DNA of 47,394 nt from Candidatus Saccharimonadota bacterium. Its GTDB lineage: Bacteria > Patescibacteriota > Saccharimonadia > Saccharimonadales > Saccharimonadaceae. Made by a program: the position numbers and the translations under genes. The stretch lies in assembly GCA_017459705.1 (NCBI GenBank), contig JAFUCJ010000002.1, positions 1 through 47,394 of the forward strand, read 5' to 3'. Positions 27,245 through 35,094 of this stretch are shown here, in pieces. The notes under the pieces were generated by a model that worked only from the letters and a program-made list of their open reading frames with translations, did no database searches and was not told the DNA's origin. The stretch's first letter is position 1. Each line of letters begins with the position of its first letter.

Positions 27245-27424
27245 CCAGCCCAAAGGTACTTTTTCGAAGCATTTCTAGATTTGTTTGCCGTAATTATTAC
27301 AACTCAGCAATGAAAAAATGTCCCCCAGCCCGACAGGGCGAATAAGGACATTTTTTCTTGCCCTGCGTTGTAATAATTACATAGGCAAACAAGTCCAGCT
27401 GAGAAAAAGTGCCTTTGGGCTGAC
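27245..27424. ncRNA. Long imperfect palindrome between frr and tsf (candidate structured RNA)
   Basis: Three nested stems give an almost continuous hairpin. Outer: 27246-27265 with 27403-27422, 20 bp with one G-U. Middle: 27281-27303 with 27367-27392, 9 + 14 bp with a 3 base bulge. Inner: 27312-27323 with 27346-27357, 12 bp, capped by a GCCC/GGGC hairpin. The innermost stem carries A-tracts and T-tracts on both sides and can act as a bidirectional terminator. The outer arms are inverted copies of a motif AAAAAGTRCCTTTGGGYTGR that recurs at 38477-38496. No coding potential is evident. Strand and function are unknown. Confidence 0.6.
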
Positions 27425-27450
27425 GGGGCATCGAGCCATCCATTCCACAA

Positions 27451-27483
27451 GACCCTAACGGGCATCTTTCGCCCATTAGGGTC
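27451..27483 (-). terminator. Stem-loop after tsf
   Basis: GACCCTAA (27451-27458) pairs with TTAGGGTC (27476-27483), with an inner GGGC/GCCC stem. It lies 21 bases after the tsf stop. The trailing bases are TTGTGG rather than a U-tract, so it may be an mRNA-end structure more than a true terminator; the inner stem of the neighbouring palindrome would finish the job. Confidence 0.45.
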
Positions 27484-27503
27484 AGTAGCCCCACTGTGCT
27501 AGA

Positions 27504-28094
27504 TTATTCGGTTACCCCCAACTCAATTCTCTTGAATTGGCGTACGGTAATATTCTCGCCAGTTTTCGCAATCGCTTCCTTGATAAATTGCTCGACGGTT
27601 TTTGAATCATCCAGGATATATGGTTGGTTCATCAGTACCTTGTCGGCAAAGGCCTTCTTCACCTGCCCGGCGAGGATTTGTTCTTTCATATTCTCTGGGC
27701 CTTTGAAATTGGTTTCAAGCTCGGCAATTTTCGCGGCGCGTACGTCCTCCGGAATATCGTCCTCGGACACATAGAGTGGTGCCATCGAAGCGACCTGCAT
27801 TGCAATCTGATGGGCGAGAGTCTTGAATTCGTCGGTTTTAGCGACGAATGAGGTTTCACAGTTGACTTCCACGATTGCGCCGAGACGTCCATCGTGAATG
27901 TAAGCGTCCACTAGGCCCTCACGAGTCTCGCGATCGCCGCGCTTCTCTGCCTTAGTTAGGCCTTTCTTGCGCATCGCTTCGAGCGCCTTGTCAAAATCAC
28001 CATCAGCCTCGACGAGTGCCTTTTTCGCGTCGGTCAACCCAGCGCCAGAAAGCTCTTTGAGTTTTTTGATTTGTTCTACTGAGATTTCAGCCAT
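27504..28094 (-). CDS. tsf: Elongation factor Ts (short form)
   Basis: 196 residues, the compact ~200 residue form. EF-Ts exchanges GDP on EF-Tu. The N-terminal module LKELSGAGLTDAKKALVEADGDFDKALEAMRKKG and the core VEVNCETSFVAKTDEF (with the TDF-like TDEF contact) are diagnostic. It follows rpsB by 63 bases; that gap contains a 7 bp stem (CGTGAAT/ATTCACG) and the SD AAGGAGG. Confidence 0.96.
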   Translation of the reverse strand: MAEISVEQIKKLKELSGAGLTDAKKALVEADGDFDKALEAMRKKGLTKAEKRGDRETREGLVDAYIHDGRLGAIVEVNCETSFVAKTDEFKTLAHQIAMQVASMAPLYVSEDDIPEDVRAAKIAELETNFKGPENMKEQILAGQVKKAFADKVLMNQPYILDDSKTVEQFIKEAIAKTGENITVRQFKRIELGVTE

Positions 28095-28157
28095 TTTTGC
28101 CTCCTTATTTTATATACGGTTCGCGTGAATTTGCGCCACAGATGATAGCTATTCACG

Positions 28158-28844
28158 TTATTTTTTGCCTTCTTTGATTGCCTCGACGAAATAATCGAGC
28201 ATCAGCTTCGTCGCCTTGATCGAGTCGTCGTTGCACGGAATGACGTAGTCGATATTGGTCGGGTCGACATTGGTGTCGGTAAGCGCGATTACTGGGATGT
28301 CGAGGGTCTTTGCCTCGCGAATCGCGTTCATATCCTCGTCGGCATCCACCACTATTACTAGCGCAGGTTGTTCGGTCATTTCCTTGATGCCACCGTAGCG
28401 TTCATTGAGCAGGTCGATTTCTTCCTGATAGCGTTGGACTTCGAGCTTAGAATAACGGCTTTCAAGTTCGCCGGAAGCCATGCGGCGTTCCAAATCTTTC
28501 AGCTTCTTGATTTGGCGATTCACAGTATCGACATTAGTGAGCGTACCACCAACCCAACGCACGGTAACGTACGGCATCTCGACCGATTCGGCCGCCTCGC
28601 GCACGATATCCTTCATCTGTTTCTTGGTGCCTACGAAAAGTACCTTCTTGCCCATCTTGGCTACCTCGGTGATTTTAGGTAGAGCAAGTTCTAGACCTTC
28701 GACGGTCTTTTCTAGGTTGATAATGTGTGCGTCTTGACGCTTAGAATGAATATAAGGCGCCATCTTCGGGTGCCAGCGGCTCGTTTTGTGCCCAAAATGA
28801 GCACCAGCTTCGAGCAGAGCTTTCATATCGACATCAACTGCCAT
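28158..28844 (-). CDS. rpsB: 30S ribosomal protein S2
   Basis: 228 residues. uS2 binds the head-body junction of the small subunit. Visible are LLEAGAHFGHKTSRWHPKMAPYI, FVGTKKQMKDIV, RWVGGTLTN and PVIALTDTNVDPTNIDYVIPCNDD. It leads the rpsB-tsf operon, has SD AAGGAA, and has a structured leader. Confidence 0.97.
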   Translation of the reverse strand: MAVDVDMKALLEAGAHFGHKTSRWHPKMAPYIHSKRQDAHIINLEKTVEGLELALPKITEVAKMGKKVLFVGTKKQMKDIVREAAESVEMPYVTVRWVGGTLTNVDTVNRQIKKLKDLERRMASGELESRYSKLEVQRYQEEIDLLNERYGGIKEMTEQPALVIVVDADEDMNAIREAKTLDIPVIALTDTNVDPTNIDYVIPCNDDSIKATKLMLDYFVEAIKEGKK

Positions 28845-28955
28845 ATATGATTTCCTTTCTCTTGCGCCTGGGAACCTCGCATCAGGAAATCTTCCCAGGT
28901 TGTTTCGTTAAATAGTATATGATTCCATTATATCATACCTTTACTTTTTGGTCAA
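28845..28955 (-). promoter_or_regulatory. rpsB promoter and structured leader (candidate S2 autoregulatory element)
   Basis: Promoter TTGACC (28950-28955), 17 bases, TATAAT (28927-28932). The leader of about 80 bases holds a perfect 8 bp stem, CCTGGGAA with TTCCCAGG (28867-28874 and 28892-28899), around a 17 base loop, ending 15 bases before the SD. S2 leaders that repress their own operon are known in other bacteria; whether this is one is inference. Confidence 0.65.
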
Positions 28956-28978
28956 GGTGTGCTAAAATATAACTAATT

Positions 28979-29326
28979 ATGAGTAAAACAGAATTACATC
29001 CCAAAGATTATCGTGATGTCGTGTTTATGGACGAAGCTGCGAATTTCTCATTCCTCACCAAATCCACGGCAGTTTCCACGGAGACCATCAAGTGGGAAGA
29101 TGGCAATGAATATCCACTAGTCAAGGTACAGATTTCTTCTGCCTCGCACCCATTCTTCACCGGTGAAGAGAAGATTATCGATACCGAGGGTCGCGTCGAC
29201 CGCTTCAAGGCTCGTGCCGCCAAGGCCGAATCTCTGAAAGAGGCCCTTGAAAACAAGGCCAAAAAGGCCGCCAAGGAAGCCGAGAAAAAGGCCAAAGCCG
29301 AGGAAGCCAAATCCTCCGAGAAGTAA
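28979..29326 (+). CDS. rpmE2: 50S ribosomal protein L31 type B with Lys/Ala-rich tail
   Basis: 115 residues. The first ~75 match bL31 of the type without zinc cysteines ([47 protein letters not shown]). The last ~40 residues are an unusual Lys/Ala/Glu-rich extension likely to form a charged helix. TAAAAT (28963-28968) ends 10 bases before the ATG, with TTTACT 17 bases further up; this promoter overlaps the divergent rpsB promoter. Confidence 0.92.
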   Translation: MSKTELHPKDYRDVVFMDEAANFSFLTKSTAVSTETIKWEDGNEYPLVKVQISSASHPFFTGEEKIIDTEGRVDRFKARAAKAESLKEALENKAKKAAKEAEKKAKAEEAKSSEK

Positions 29327-29341
29327 CCATCTCGACATAGC

Positions 29342-29375
29342 AAAACGAACCGGTCAACATCCGGTTCGTTTTTTT
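29342..29375 (+). terminator. Terminator of rpmE2
   Basis: AAAACGAACCGG pairs with CCGGTTCGTTTT around a 7 base loop and runs into seven Ts. The remaining bases up to 29509 hold a further 9 bp stem (CCTTGCGGC/GCCGCAAGG, 29468-29502) without a U-tract, and nothing else I can name. Confidence 0.92.
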
Positions 29376-29509
29376 GTCCGTTTACTATCCTCGCAGTTTT
29401 TAATAGTAAGCAGAAGGTCAAACAATCAAACTTTCAAACAGTTACCCGTTTACGGTCCCCCTAAGACCTTGCGGCGGACCGCCAATCAGCCAGCCGCAAG
29501 GAGTGAGTT

Positions 29510-30472
29510 TTAGCGTTTCTTCTTATTATTGACGGTAGCTTTACGATTTCGTGCTACTATGCCGAGTGCCACTACGCCGAGTACGAAGAATACGATAAGC
29601 CCAGTAATCAGGTAGTCTTCTTTTGAAATGTTGAGGTTCTGGAATAACCCACCGGTATCTGGCGCGCCTGTATCAGGAACTTCCGGACAGGTGGTGGTCA
29701 TGAGATATGGTCTAGAATATAGCAAAGTCTGGGAGTTGTCAGCCTCGATATGGTAGGCGTATAGATATAGTTGTTCCTGGCAACCTACCTGAGATAGGTC
29801 GAGCGGAATCCAGATCTCGCTATCGAGCGCCTGGACCGATAGCGTGCCTACCGAAGTTCCATCTAGGTCAACGTATTTCTCGCCTACGACGGTACCATTA
29901 CCGGTCTTGACGACTAGCAAATCAGCTTCGTCGGATACCTCCGTAACCACGACGTAAGGGTTGCCATTTTCGTCGGCAGTAATCTTACCTACTACTGGAA
30001 CATAATCAAAGGTCAAAACATCAAAGCGTTCATCGCCGTCAATCGAAATTGTTGTCGCTTCGAGCTTATAACTACCATAGCCTGGAGTTGTACCATCGCT
30101 AAAAGTCAAGTTGCTTAAATCGATTCTCTGATCCGGTAGCTCTTTGTAATCATAGTCGGCATTGTCATCCCGATAGACTTCCGCCGTATGGGTATTCCCC
30201 TCTGGATCGGTGTAAGTCAAAGTAATAACTACACTTCTCGCATAATTGTAGCTAATACTATATGTATAGCTCGGATTTGTGATGTCGCTTCCCTCGTCGG
30301 ACGTTAAATGCACGACCGGCTGATCTTCTACGACCTTGACCACTAATGTATCTGTCAAACTAGTGGTCATTGCTGATGCACTAGGGCCAGGCATAATAGC
30401 GGCACACGCAGTCATTCCCGCTACTAATACTAAACCCGAGATGCCAAGAATATTCTTTTGTACTCTTTTCAT
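29510..30472 (-). CDS. Secreted surface protein with PDTG-type sorting signal
   Basis: 320 residues. A signal peptide (about 1-34; both an MTAC lipobox-like site and an ASA cleavage site are possible) precedes an acidic beta-rich exported region. The C-terminus reads PDTGAPDTGG, then a membrane helix (about 287-309) and the basic tail RNRKATVNNKKKR. This is the tripartite layout of sortase substrates, with PDTG in place of LPxTG. It follows the 30545 gene by 72 bases in the same direction, so the two surface proteins are likely co-expressed. No enzymatic domain is recognised. Confidence 0.75.
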   Translation of the reverse strand: MKRVQKNILGISGLVLVAGMTACAAIMPGPSASAMTTSLTDTLVVKVVEDQPVVHLTSDEGSDITNPSYTYSISYNYARSVVITLTYTDPEGNTHTAEVYRDDNADYDYKELPDQRIDLSNLTFSDGTTPGYGSYKLEATTISIDGDERFDVLTFDYVPVVGKITADENGNPYVVVTEVSDEADLLVVKTGNGTVVGEKYVDLDGTSVGTLSVQALDSEIWIPLDLSQVGCQEQLYLYAYHIEADNSQTLLYSRPYLMTTTCPEVPDTGAPDTGGLFQNLNISKEDYLITGLIVFFVLGVVALGIVARNRKATVNNKKKR

Positions 30473-30544
30473 ACTCTTTACTCTACTTTTTATTTTATGT
30501 TTTTATTTTGGCTTTGTAAGGACCCGCTCCACCGGGCTGCCTGT

Positions 30545-31549
30545 CTATATCATGAATCTAGACCGGCGTTCCTTACGCTTCCTAATAAAGATTATAATCC
30601 ATACGATTATTATTGTCAATAGCAAAATGAACGCAACTAATATCGGTAGAGGTAAAATTAAAATTAGCTGTGAAGTCGTCTCTGTGCTCCCTGCGGCTGA
30701 AACTGTCCAAGTTGCTTTAAATAGACCAAAGTATGGCGTATTCTCCCATGTATCCGACACGGAGAGTTCTGTTTCGGGAATCACGGAAACGCGTCCACTC
30801 GTGCCCTCAGTTTCATAATAACTCCGACCGAAGATCCCCTCAACTTTCAATTTGCCCTGCGCCATGAAATCAACGTTACCGGTGTTTTTCACCTTTGCGG
30901 AGGCATTAATCAGAGATTTCTTTTCGCCATCCACCTCGATAGATTGGCTGAGTTTCAGGTCACGAATCTCGGAGCTTGTAATTGTCTCGCCATTTGAGCG
31001 ACCATAGACGACCAGCCCAGGGCTAGCCTCGGTCTTAATACCGGAAGCCGTTGTGCTATTCGACAGTGTGTGCGCAAAAAGTACTGCGTACTGTCCACCA
31101 CCTGGGATGCTGGACGGCGTCGAAATCCTATAAGATACCTCTACGCTGTCACCTGGCTGGGCTTGGTAGCGCGCCTTCTCGACGTAATTTCCGTTCGCGT
31201 CGGCAAAAGTAATCCATCGCGTAATCTGGGTGAAAGTATTTTCGTTGCTGAATCCTAGTTTGTACTCGTCATCATCCTCGGAATAAGAATAGGAATATGG
31301 CGAGGCATAAACTTCAAAATCCATCACGCTGCTACCGTTGTTGGTTACTTTGAAGGTGTCCTCGTAGGTCGTATCCGGCAATAGCTGTAGAATCTTGCTT
31401 ACTGGACTAATGCTAATACTCGTCGCCGCCGCCATAATCTGCTCGGCCTCCGACTCGCCCTCCGCCATCACTGGAACACTAAAAAACATCGCACAAACCA
31501 GGAATAGTCCTAGACAAAGCGATGCTACCTTTGCAATAAAGCCTTTCAT
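30545..31549 (-). CDS. Membrane-anchored surface protein, DUF916/WxL-interacting-like
   Basis: 334 residues. A signal peptide (1-29, PVMAEG) precedes an exported region; SISPVSKILQLLPDTTYEDTFKVTNNG resembles the start of the Ig-like domain in DUF916/WxL-interacting proteins, and PGDSVEVSYRISTPSSIPGGGQYAVLFAH fits the same fold. A C-terminal membrane helix (about 298-323) ends in RKRKERRSRF. The family link is from pattern alone. Such proteins bind other surface proteins or peptidoglycan. The SD AAAGGAGG stands upstream, next to the tandem tRNA-end repeats. Confidence 0.65.
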   Translation of the reverse strand: MKGFIAKVASLCLGLFLVCAMFFSVPVMAEGESEAEQIMAAATSISISPVSKILQLLPDTTYEDTFKVTNNGSSVMDFEVYASPYSYSYSEDDDEYKLGFSNENTFTQITRWITFADANGNYVEKARYQAQPGDSVEVSYRISTPSSIPGGGQYAVLFAHTLSNSTTASGIKTEASPGLVVYGRSNGETITSSEIRDLKLSQSIEVDGEKKSLINASAKVKNTGNVDFMAQGKLKVEGIFGRSYYETEGTSGRVSVIPETELSVSDTWENTPYFGLFKATWTVSAAGSTETTSQLILILPLPILVAFILLLTIIIVWIIIFIRKRKERRSRFMI

Positions 31550-31566
31550 TTACCTCCTTTTATCTC

Positions 31567-31690
31567 TAATGGTGCGCCTGACTAGACTCGCACCGCAGGT
31601 CCGAGTCGCTCGGACCAGTTTTGATATAATGGTGCGCCTGACTAGACTCGCACCGCAGGTCCGAGTCGCTCGGACCAGTTTTGATATAAT
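31567..31690 (-). repeat. Two tandem 60 bp repeats carrying the tRNA-Leu 3' end
   Basis: Lines of exactly 60 bp repeat twice (about 31571-31630 and 31631-31690) directly after the tRNA-Leu gene in its direction of transcription. Each unit has GAGTCTAGTCAGGCGCACCA, the last 20 bases of the tRNA including CCA, plus a hairpin GGTCCGAG-CGA-CTCGGACC. With the tRNA itself the 3' end is present three times. Such copies resemble attachment-site duplications at a tRNA. The units lack the rest of a cloverleaf, so they are not tRNA genes. Confidence 0.9.
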
Positions 31691-31780
31691 GGTGCGCCTG
31701 ACTAGACTCGAACTAGCACAGCCGTGAATCTGGCCACTACCACCTCAAGGTAGCGTGTCTACCAATTCCACCACAGGCGC
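31690..31780 (-). tRNA. tRNA-Leu (anticodon GAG)
   Basis: 91 bases including an encoded CCA. The acceptor GCGCCTG/CAGGCGC is perfect, the anticodon stem CTACC/GGTAG carries loop TTGAGGT with anticodon GAG, the long variable arm marks a class II tRNA, and the T arm has TTCGAGT. The discriminator is A, as expected for Leu. It reads CUC and CUU codons. It is the only tRNA I find in the window. Confidence 0.95.
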
Positions 31781-31788
31781 ATGAAGTC

Positions 31789-31817
31789 ATTATAGCACGC
31801 GGGTTTTACGGTGTCAA
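31789..31817 (-). promoter_or_regulatory. Consensus promoter of tRNA-Leu
   Basis: TTGACA (31812-31817), 17 bases ending in TGC, TATAAT (31789-31794). The -35 box is formed by the last codons of the upstream peptide-binding protein gene. Confidence 0.88.
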
Positions 31818-33542
31818 GTTCTTCGTCCCGCGGGCCGCCGCCCAATTTACCACGTCCACGAACCGGTCTAGTTCGGTCACTAGATGCACATCGGGACTAA
31901 AAGTCCGCACATTCTTATTATATATATACAACATATTGGCTTGATATAGTCCAATCGCTGGCACATCCGCCACCCAATGTTCGAGGAATGACTCATATTT
32001 CCTAGCACGCAGAGTCGGATCGAGCGTCGCGCGTGCCCCGATTAGTAAATCGTCGACGAGCACATTGCGATAATTGGATAGATTCAGCCCGCCTCCTGAC
32101 GCCTGCGAGGAATGGTAGTATGGTAACAAATCCGGGTCGGCGCCAAGGTCAATCTTGTACACCAGTATGTCATATGCGCGTCGCGACAAAACGTTTGCTA
32201 CGAAATCCTGCGTCTCATCGTAAGCTGTCATGTTGCAGTCGAAACCCAAATTTTCGAGCTGAGATTTCAGGTTTGTTGCCACTGCCGGCAAGAATCCAGA
32301 ATTGACCGTCACAATACTAATTGCCGGGCGATTATTACCGCTGATTTCCGCAATTTTGGACTTTGCGGCCGCCTGGTCGTATCCAATTGGTGTCGGATAT
32401 TGTGATAGAGCAATTTGCGAATCAAGCAACGGATAATCCAGTGGTTTTGTCTCTGGCGCCGCAGCTCGAAGTTGCGCGAGATCTAGCCCCTGCTTCACGG
32501 CGCGCCTGAGGGCCGTATCGCGGAACGTCCCGGTCGAAGTATTGAAAAACGCAAAAGCTCCTACATTGATGCTTGCATTGGTCATTTCGAAGCTCCCAGA
32601 GTTAATCTGCCCCGTTTCAATGCTGGCAAGTTCCGCCGTCGCTGTTACGTTACCAGTCCTGAGGGCCGAAACGATCTCGCTCTTGTCAAGGTAAGTATGC
32701 ACGCCAAAACTAGTTAGCATGGGTGTTCCATCATAGTAGTAGGGGTTTCCCGACAGATAGAAAATAGCCTCATCGCTTACTGTGGTCGTCTGTGTGGCGT
32801 TAAAAGAAAACGCCCCGCTCGTTACTGGCGCATTCGAAAAAGAGTCCTCGACCAAAGTTTTAAGCTCGGCGTCGTCAAGTTCGTGCTTCGGTACGATTGG
32901 TATTTCCAGTGCTGAGGCGAAGTCCGCGTATGCAGTCGGCAAGGTAAAAATAATCTCTCCATTCTCGCTCTCGGAGATTTTTACGTTTTCGAGATTTGAG
33001 TCGTAGATTGAGTTGACTGCTGGGCTCTGAATCAAGTCCAGCGTAAACATGATGTCTTCGTTTGTAATTGGACGTCCGTCCGACCATTTTAGGCCGTCGC
33101 GCAATTTCAACGTCCAGACTTTGCCGTCCTCGTTCGATCTGATTGATTGCGCCAATGCTACCCCTGGGTTACCAGAGTAGTCGTTGGCCACTAGCGTCGC
33201 AAACATTAATCGGCTGAGGACTTTTTCGCTTGAAGTGGTAGCAAATAGCGGATTGAGCGAGTTTACTCGCCCGAGCGTAGCTTCAATGTAGCTGCCTCCC
33301 GCCACAAAAGTATTGTCAGCGTACGAGTCGCCGAACCAAAAAGCCTGTGTTACGCTCAGCATAATCAAGGCCAGCACTAGTAGCGACCATTCAAAAATCA
33401 GTAATCGGATATTACGGATGTGCGAAAATCTCTGTAATAGATTTTCTTTGAGGTGTTCCTTGCTCTCCTCACTGACTTTCAAAGAAGTTCGAGAAAACCG
33501 CTTTACAAACTTTTGCCCACGTTTTTTAAGAGTATTTGCCAT
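31806..33542 (-). CDS. Membrane-anchored peptide-binding protein (ABC family 5, OppA-like)
   Basis: 578 residues. A basic cytoplasmic N-terminus and one membrane helix (about 49-70) replace the usual lipoprotein signal. The rest is a family 5 solute-binding domain: GRVNSLNPLFATTSSEKVLSRLMFATLV, WTLKLRDGLKWSDGRPITNEDIMFTLD, then the C-terminal lobe with ILVYKIDLGADPDLLPYYHSS. It should capture oligopeptides outside the cell. The permease and ATPase genes are not in this window. It follows secG by 9 bases with SD TAGGAG. Confidence 0.88.
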   Translation of the reverse strand: MANTLKKRGQKFVKRFSRTSLKVSEESKEHLKENLLQRFSHIRNIRLLIFEWSLLVLALIMLSVTQAFWFGDSYADNTFVAGGSYIEATLGRVNSLNPLFATTSSEKVLSRLMFATLVANDYSGNPGVALAQSIRSNEDGKVWTLKLRDGLKWSDGRPITNEDIMFTLDLIQSPAVNSIYDSNLENVKISESENGEIIFTLPTAYADFASALEIPIVPKHELDDAELKTLVEDSFSNAPVTSGAFSFNATQTTTVSDEAIFYLSGNPYYYDGTPMLTSFGVHTYLDKSEIVSALRTGNVTATAELASIETGQINSGSFEMTNASINVGAFAFFNTSTGTFRDTALRRAVKQGLDLAQLRAAAPETKPLDYPLLDSQIALSQYPTPIGYDQAAAKSKIAEISGNNRPAISIVTVNSGFLPAVATNLKSQLENLGFDCNMTAYDETQDFVANVLSRRAYDILVYKIDLGADPDLLPYYHSSQASGGGLNLSNYRNVLVDDLLIGARATLDPTLRARKYESFLEHWVADVPAIGLYQANMLYIYNKNVRTFSPDVHLVTELDRFVDVVNWAAARGTKNLTP

Positions 33543-33551
33543 TAAAAACTC

Positions 33552-33779
33552 CTACGACGGAATGAGCAATAGTCCCAAAATTGACCCTACGAAGATTACG
33601 GAACACACTATTGTTGTCACAAAAAGTGATTTTTCTAGACCGCGCCTAGTAGTGTACAATTCCCCCGAGCTACCGAACCCCGCACCGAGCGAGGCGCCGC
33701 GTTGCTGTAATAGTATTAGCAAAATCGTGAGAAATGCCGAGATAAAAGTCGCCACTTCCAGAAAACTTCCTAGTTGCAT
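33552..33779 (-). CDS. secG: Preprotein translocase subunit SecG
   Basis: 75 residues with two membrane helices (about 5-22 and 53-72). The loop LLQQRGASLGAGFGSSGELYTTRRG is the diagnostic SecG region. It helps SecYE export proteins. The promoter TTTACT-17-TAAAAT overlaps the uvrC 3' end; the SD is AAGGAG. Confidence 0.92.
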   Translation of the reverse strand: MQLGSFLEVATFISAFLTILLILLQQRGASLGAGFGSSGELYTTRRGLEKSLFVTTIVCSVIFVGSILGLLLIPS

Positions 33780-33797
33780 TTGAACTCCTTCACATGT

Positions 33798-35054
33798 CTA
33801 TTTTAGCATACCTTTACGTTTCAGTAAAGTGTGATAGGTGATTGCGAAACGGTGCGATTCTTCGTCAATCCGCGCAATGAGACGCGCCACGTGCGAACCC
33901 TGCGACAATTCCACGGTCCCCTTATCCGGAACTACCAGGGTTACCGTCGCTGATTTTGAGTGGTCGCCAGATTTGTCGCGCCCGATTACTGGTATATTAT
34001 ATGGCTCCACCAGCGGCAAAATCGCATTGACCTGCCCCAGTCCGCCATCCAACACGATCAAATCCGGATATTCCCACTCCTGATGCTTTAACCTGCGCGC
34101 AATTACCTCGCGCATACTTTTCAAGTCATCATTGGTCGATGAGCGGATTTTGAACTTACGATATTCGCTCCGTGCCGAAGCGCCGTTGATAAAGGCCACC
34201 ATGCTCGCCACAGTATATTCCCCGCTCTGGTGCGAGATGTCGTACCCCTCGATTCGTCGCGGTGGTCGCGTGAGTCCCAACATTTGTTGTAAATCCGCTA
34301 GCGCCTTGTCACTCGAAATGTCCAAAAACTCCTTGTCGGAAAACACGATTTTCTTCTTCAATTCTTTGAGTCCAAAAAGTTGATCGCGAGCCTCCGCGGC
34401 AAGCTCGAAATGCCCTGCCGCCGCCTCGTCGCGCATAGTTTTTTCGAGCTCTTTTAACAACTTCTCGCGGTCGCCTTCGAGATATCTGATTAGTTTACGC
34501 AAATTACGTTTGTAATCCGCCGGTGTTGTCTTGCCGATTTCAATACCCGGCGTCAGCCCTAGGTCAGTATCTAGGGTCTTACGTCCGTCGTATGGCTTAG
34601 TATAATATGGGAAAATCCGCCGCAGCGTACGCACTGATTTCTCGACTACCATTTTGCCATAAAACGGTCCCACATAAGTAGCCTTGTCGTCCACGGGGTT
34701 TCGCGTAAAACTAATATATGGCACCGCGTCCTGCATTGAAATCCGTACATACGATACGGTTTTGTCGTCACGAAGTAGGATATTCCATTTTGGCATGTAA
34801 CGCTTAATCATCTCGGATTCCAGGAAAAGCGCATCCATTTCGGTCTCCACCACTATCCAGTCAGTATCATAGATTTCCGCTACGAGCGCCTCAGTCTTGA
34901 TGTCTTTGTGTGATTTTTGAAAATACTGCCGCACACGATTTTTTAGCACCGCCGCTTTGCCGACGTAGATAATTTCCCCGGCCTTATTTTTATGGAAATA
35001 AACCCCCGGAGCATCCGGGAGTTTAGCTAGTTTTTGTTTTAACCTCTCGTCCAT
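33798..35054 (-). CDS. uvrC: Excinuclease ABC subunit C, shortened
   Basis: 418 residues against about 600. The GIY-YIG nuclease (GVY 17-19, YVG 30-32), the UvrB-binding UVR motif (about 200-235) and the RNase H-like nuclease with its acidic residues and His (YDISHQSG, IVLDGGLGQV, DEESHRFAI) are all present. The C-terminal helix-hairpin-helix pair is missing because the gene ends soon after the second nuclease. The four Cys that hold an iron-sulfur cluster in many UvrC proteins are also absent from the 150-180 region. TATAAT ends 6 bases before the ATG, with TTGACT 17 bases upstream. Confidence 0.95.
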   Translation of the reverse strand: MDERLKQKLAKLPDAPGVYFHKNKAGEIIYVGKAAVLKNRVRQYFQKSHKDIKTEALVAEIYDTDWIVVETEMDALFLESEMIKRYMPKWNILLRDDKTVSYVRISMQDAVPYISFTRNPVDDKATYVGPFYGKMVVEKSVRTLRRIFPYYTKPYDGRKTLDTDLGLTPGIEIGKTTPADYKRNLRKLIRYLEGDREKLLKELEKTMRDEAAAGHFELAAEARDQLFGLKELKKKIVFSDKEFLDISSDKALADLQQMLGLTRPPRRIEGYDISHQSGEYTVASMVAFINGASARSEYRKFKIRSSTNDDLKSMREVIARRLKHQEWEYPDLIVLDGGLGQVNAILPLVEPYNIPVIGRDKSGDHSKSATVTLVVPDKGTVELSQGSHVARLIARIDEESHRFAITYHTLLKRKGMLK

Positions 35055-35094
35055 AATTCCATTATATCATACTTTGACGAAAAAGTCAATAGCA

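Noticed and set aside
31567-31690. CRISPR array or extra tRNA genes
   Set aside because: There are two adjoining identical units with no unique spacers, and they contain only the tRNA 3' end, not a cloverleaf.
31395-31727. A 110 residue plus-strand frame with a 20 residue perfect repeat
   Set aside because: The repeat is only the 60 bp DNA repeat read in frame; it lies antisense to the tRNA end and a surface protein gene and has no SD or promoter.
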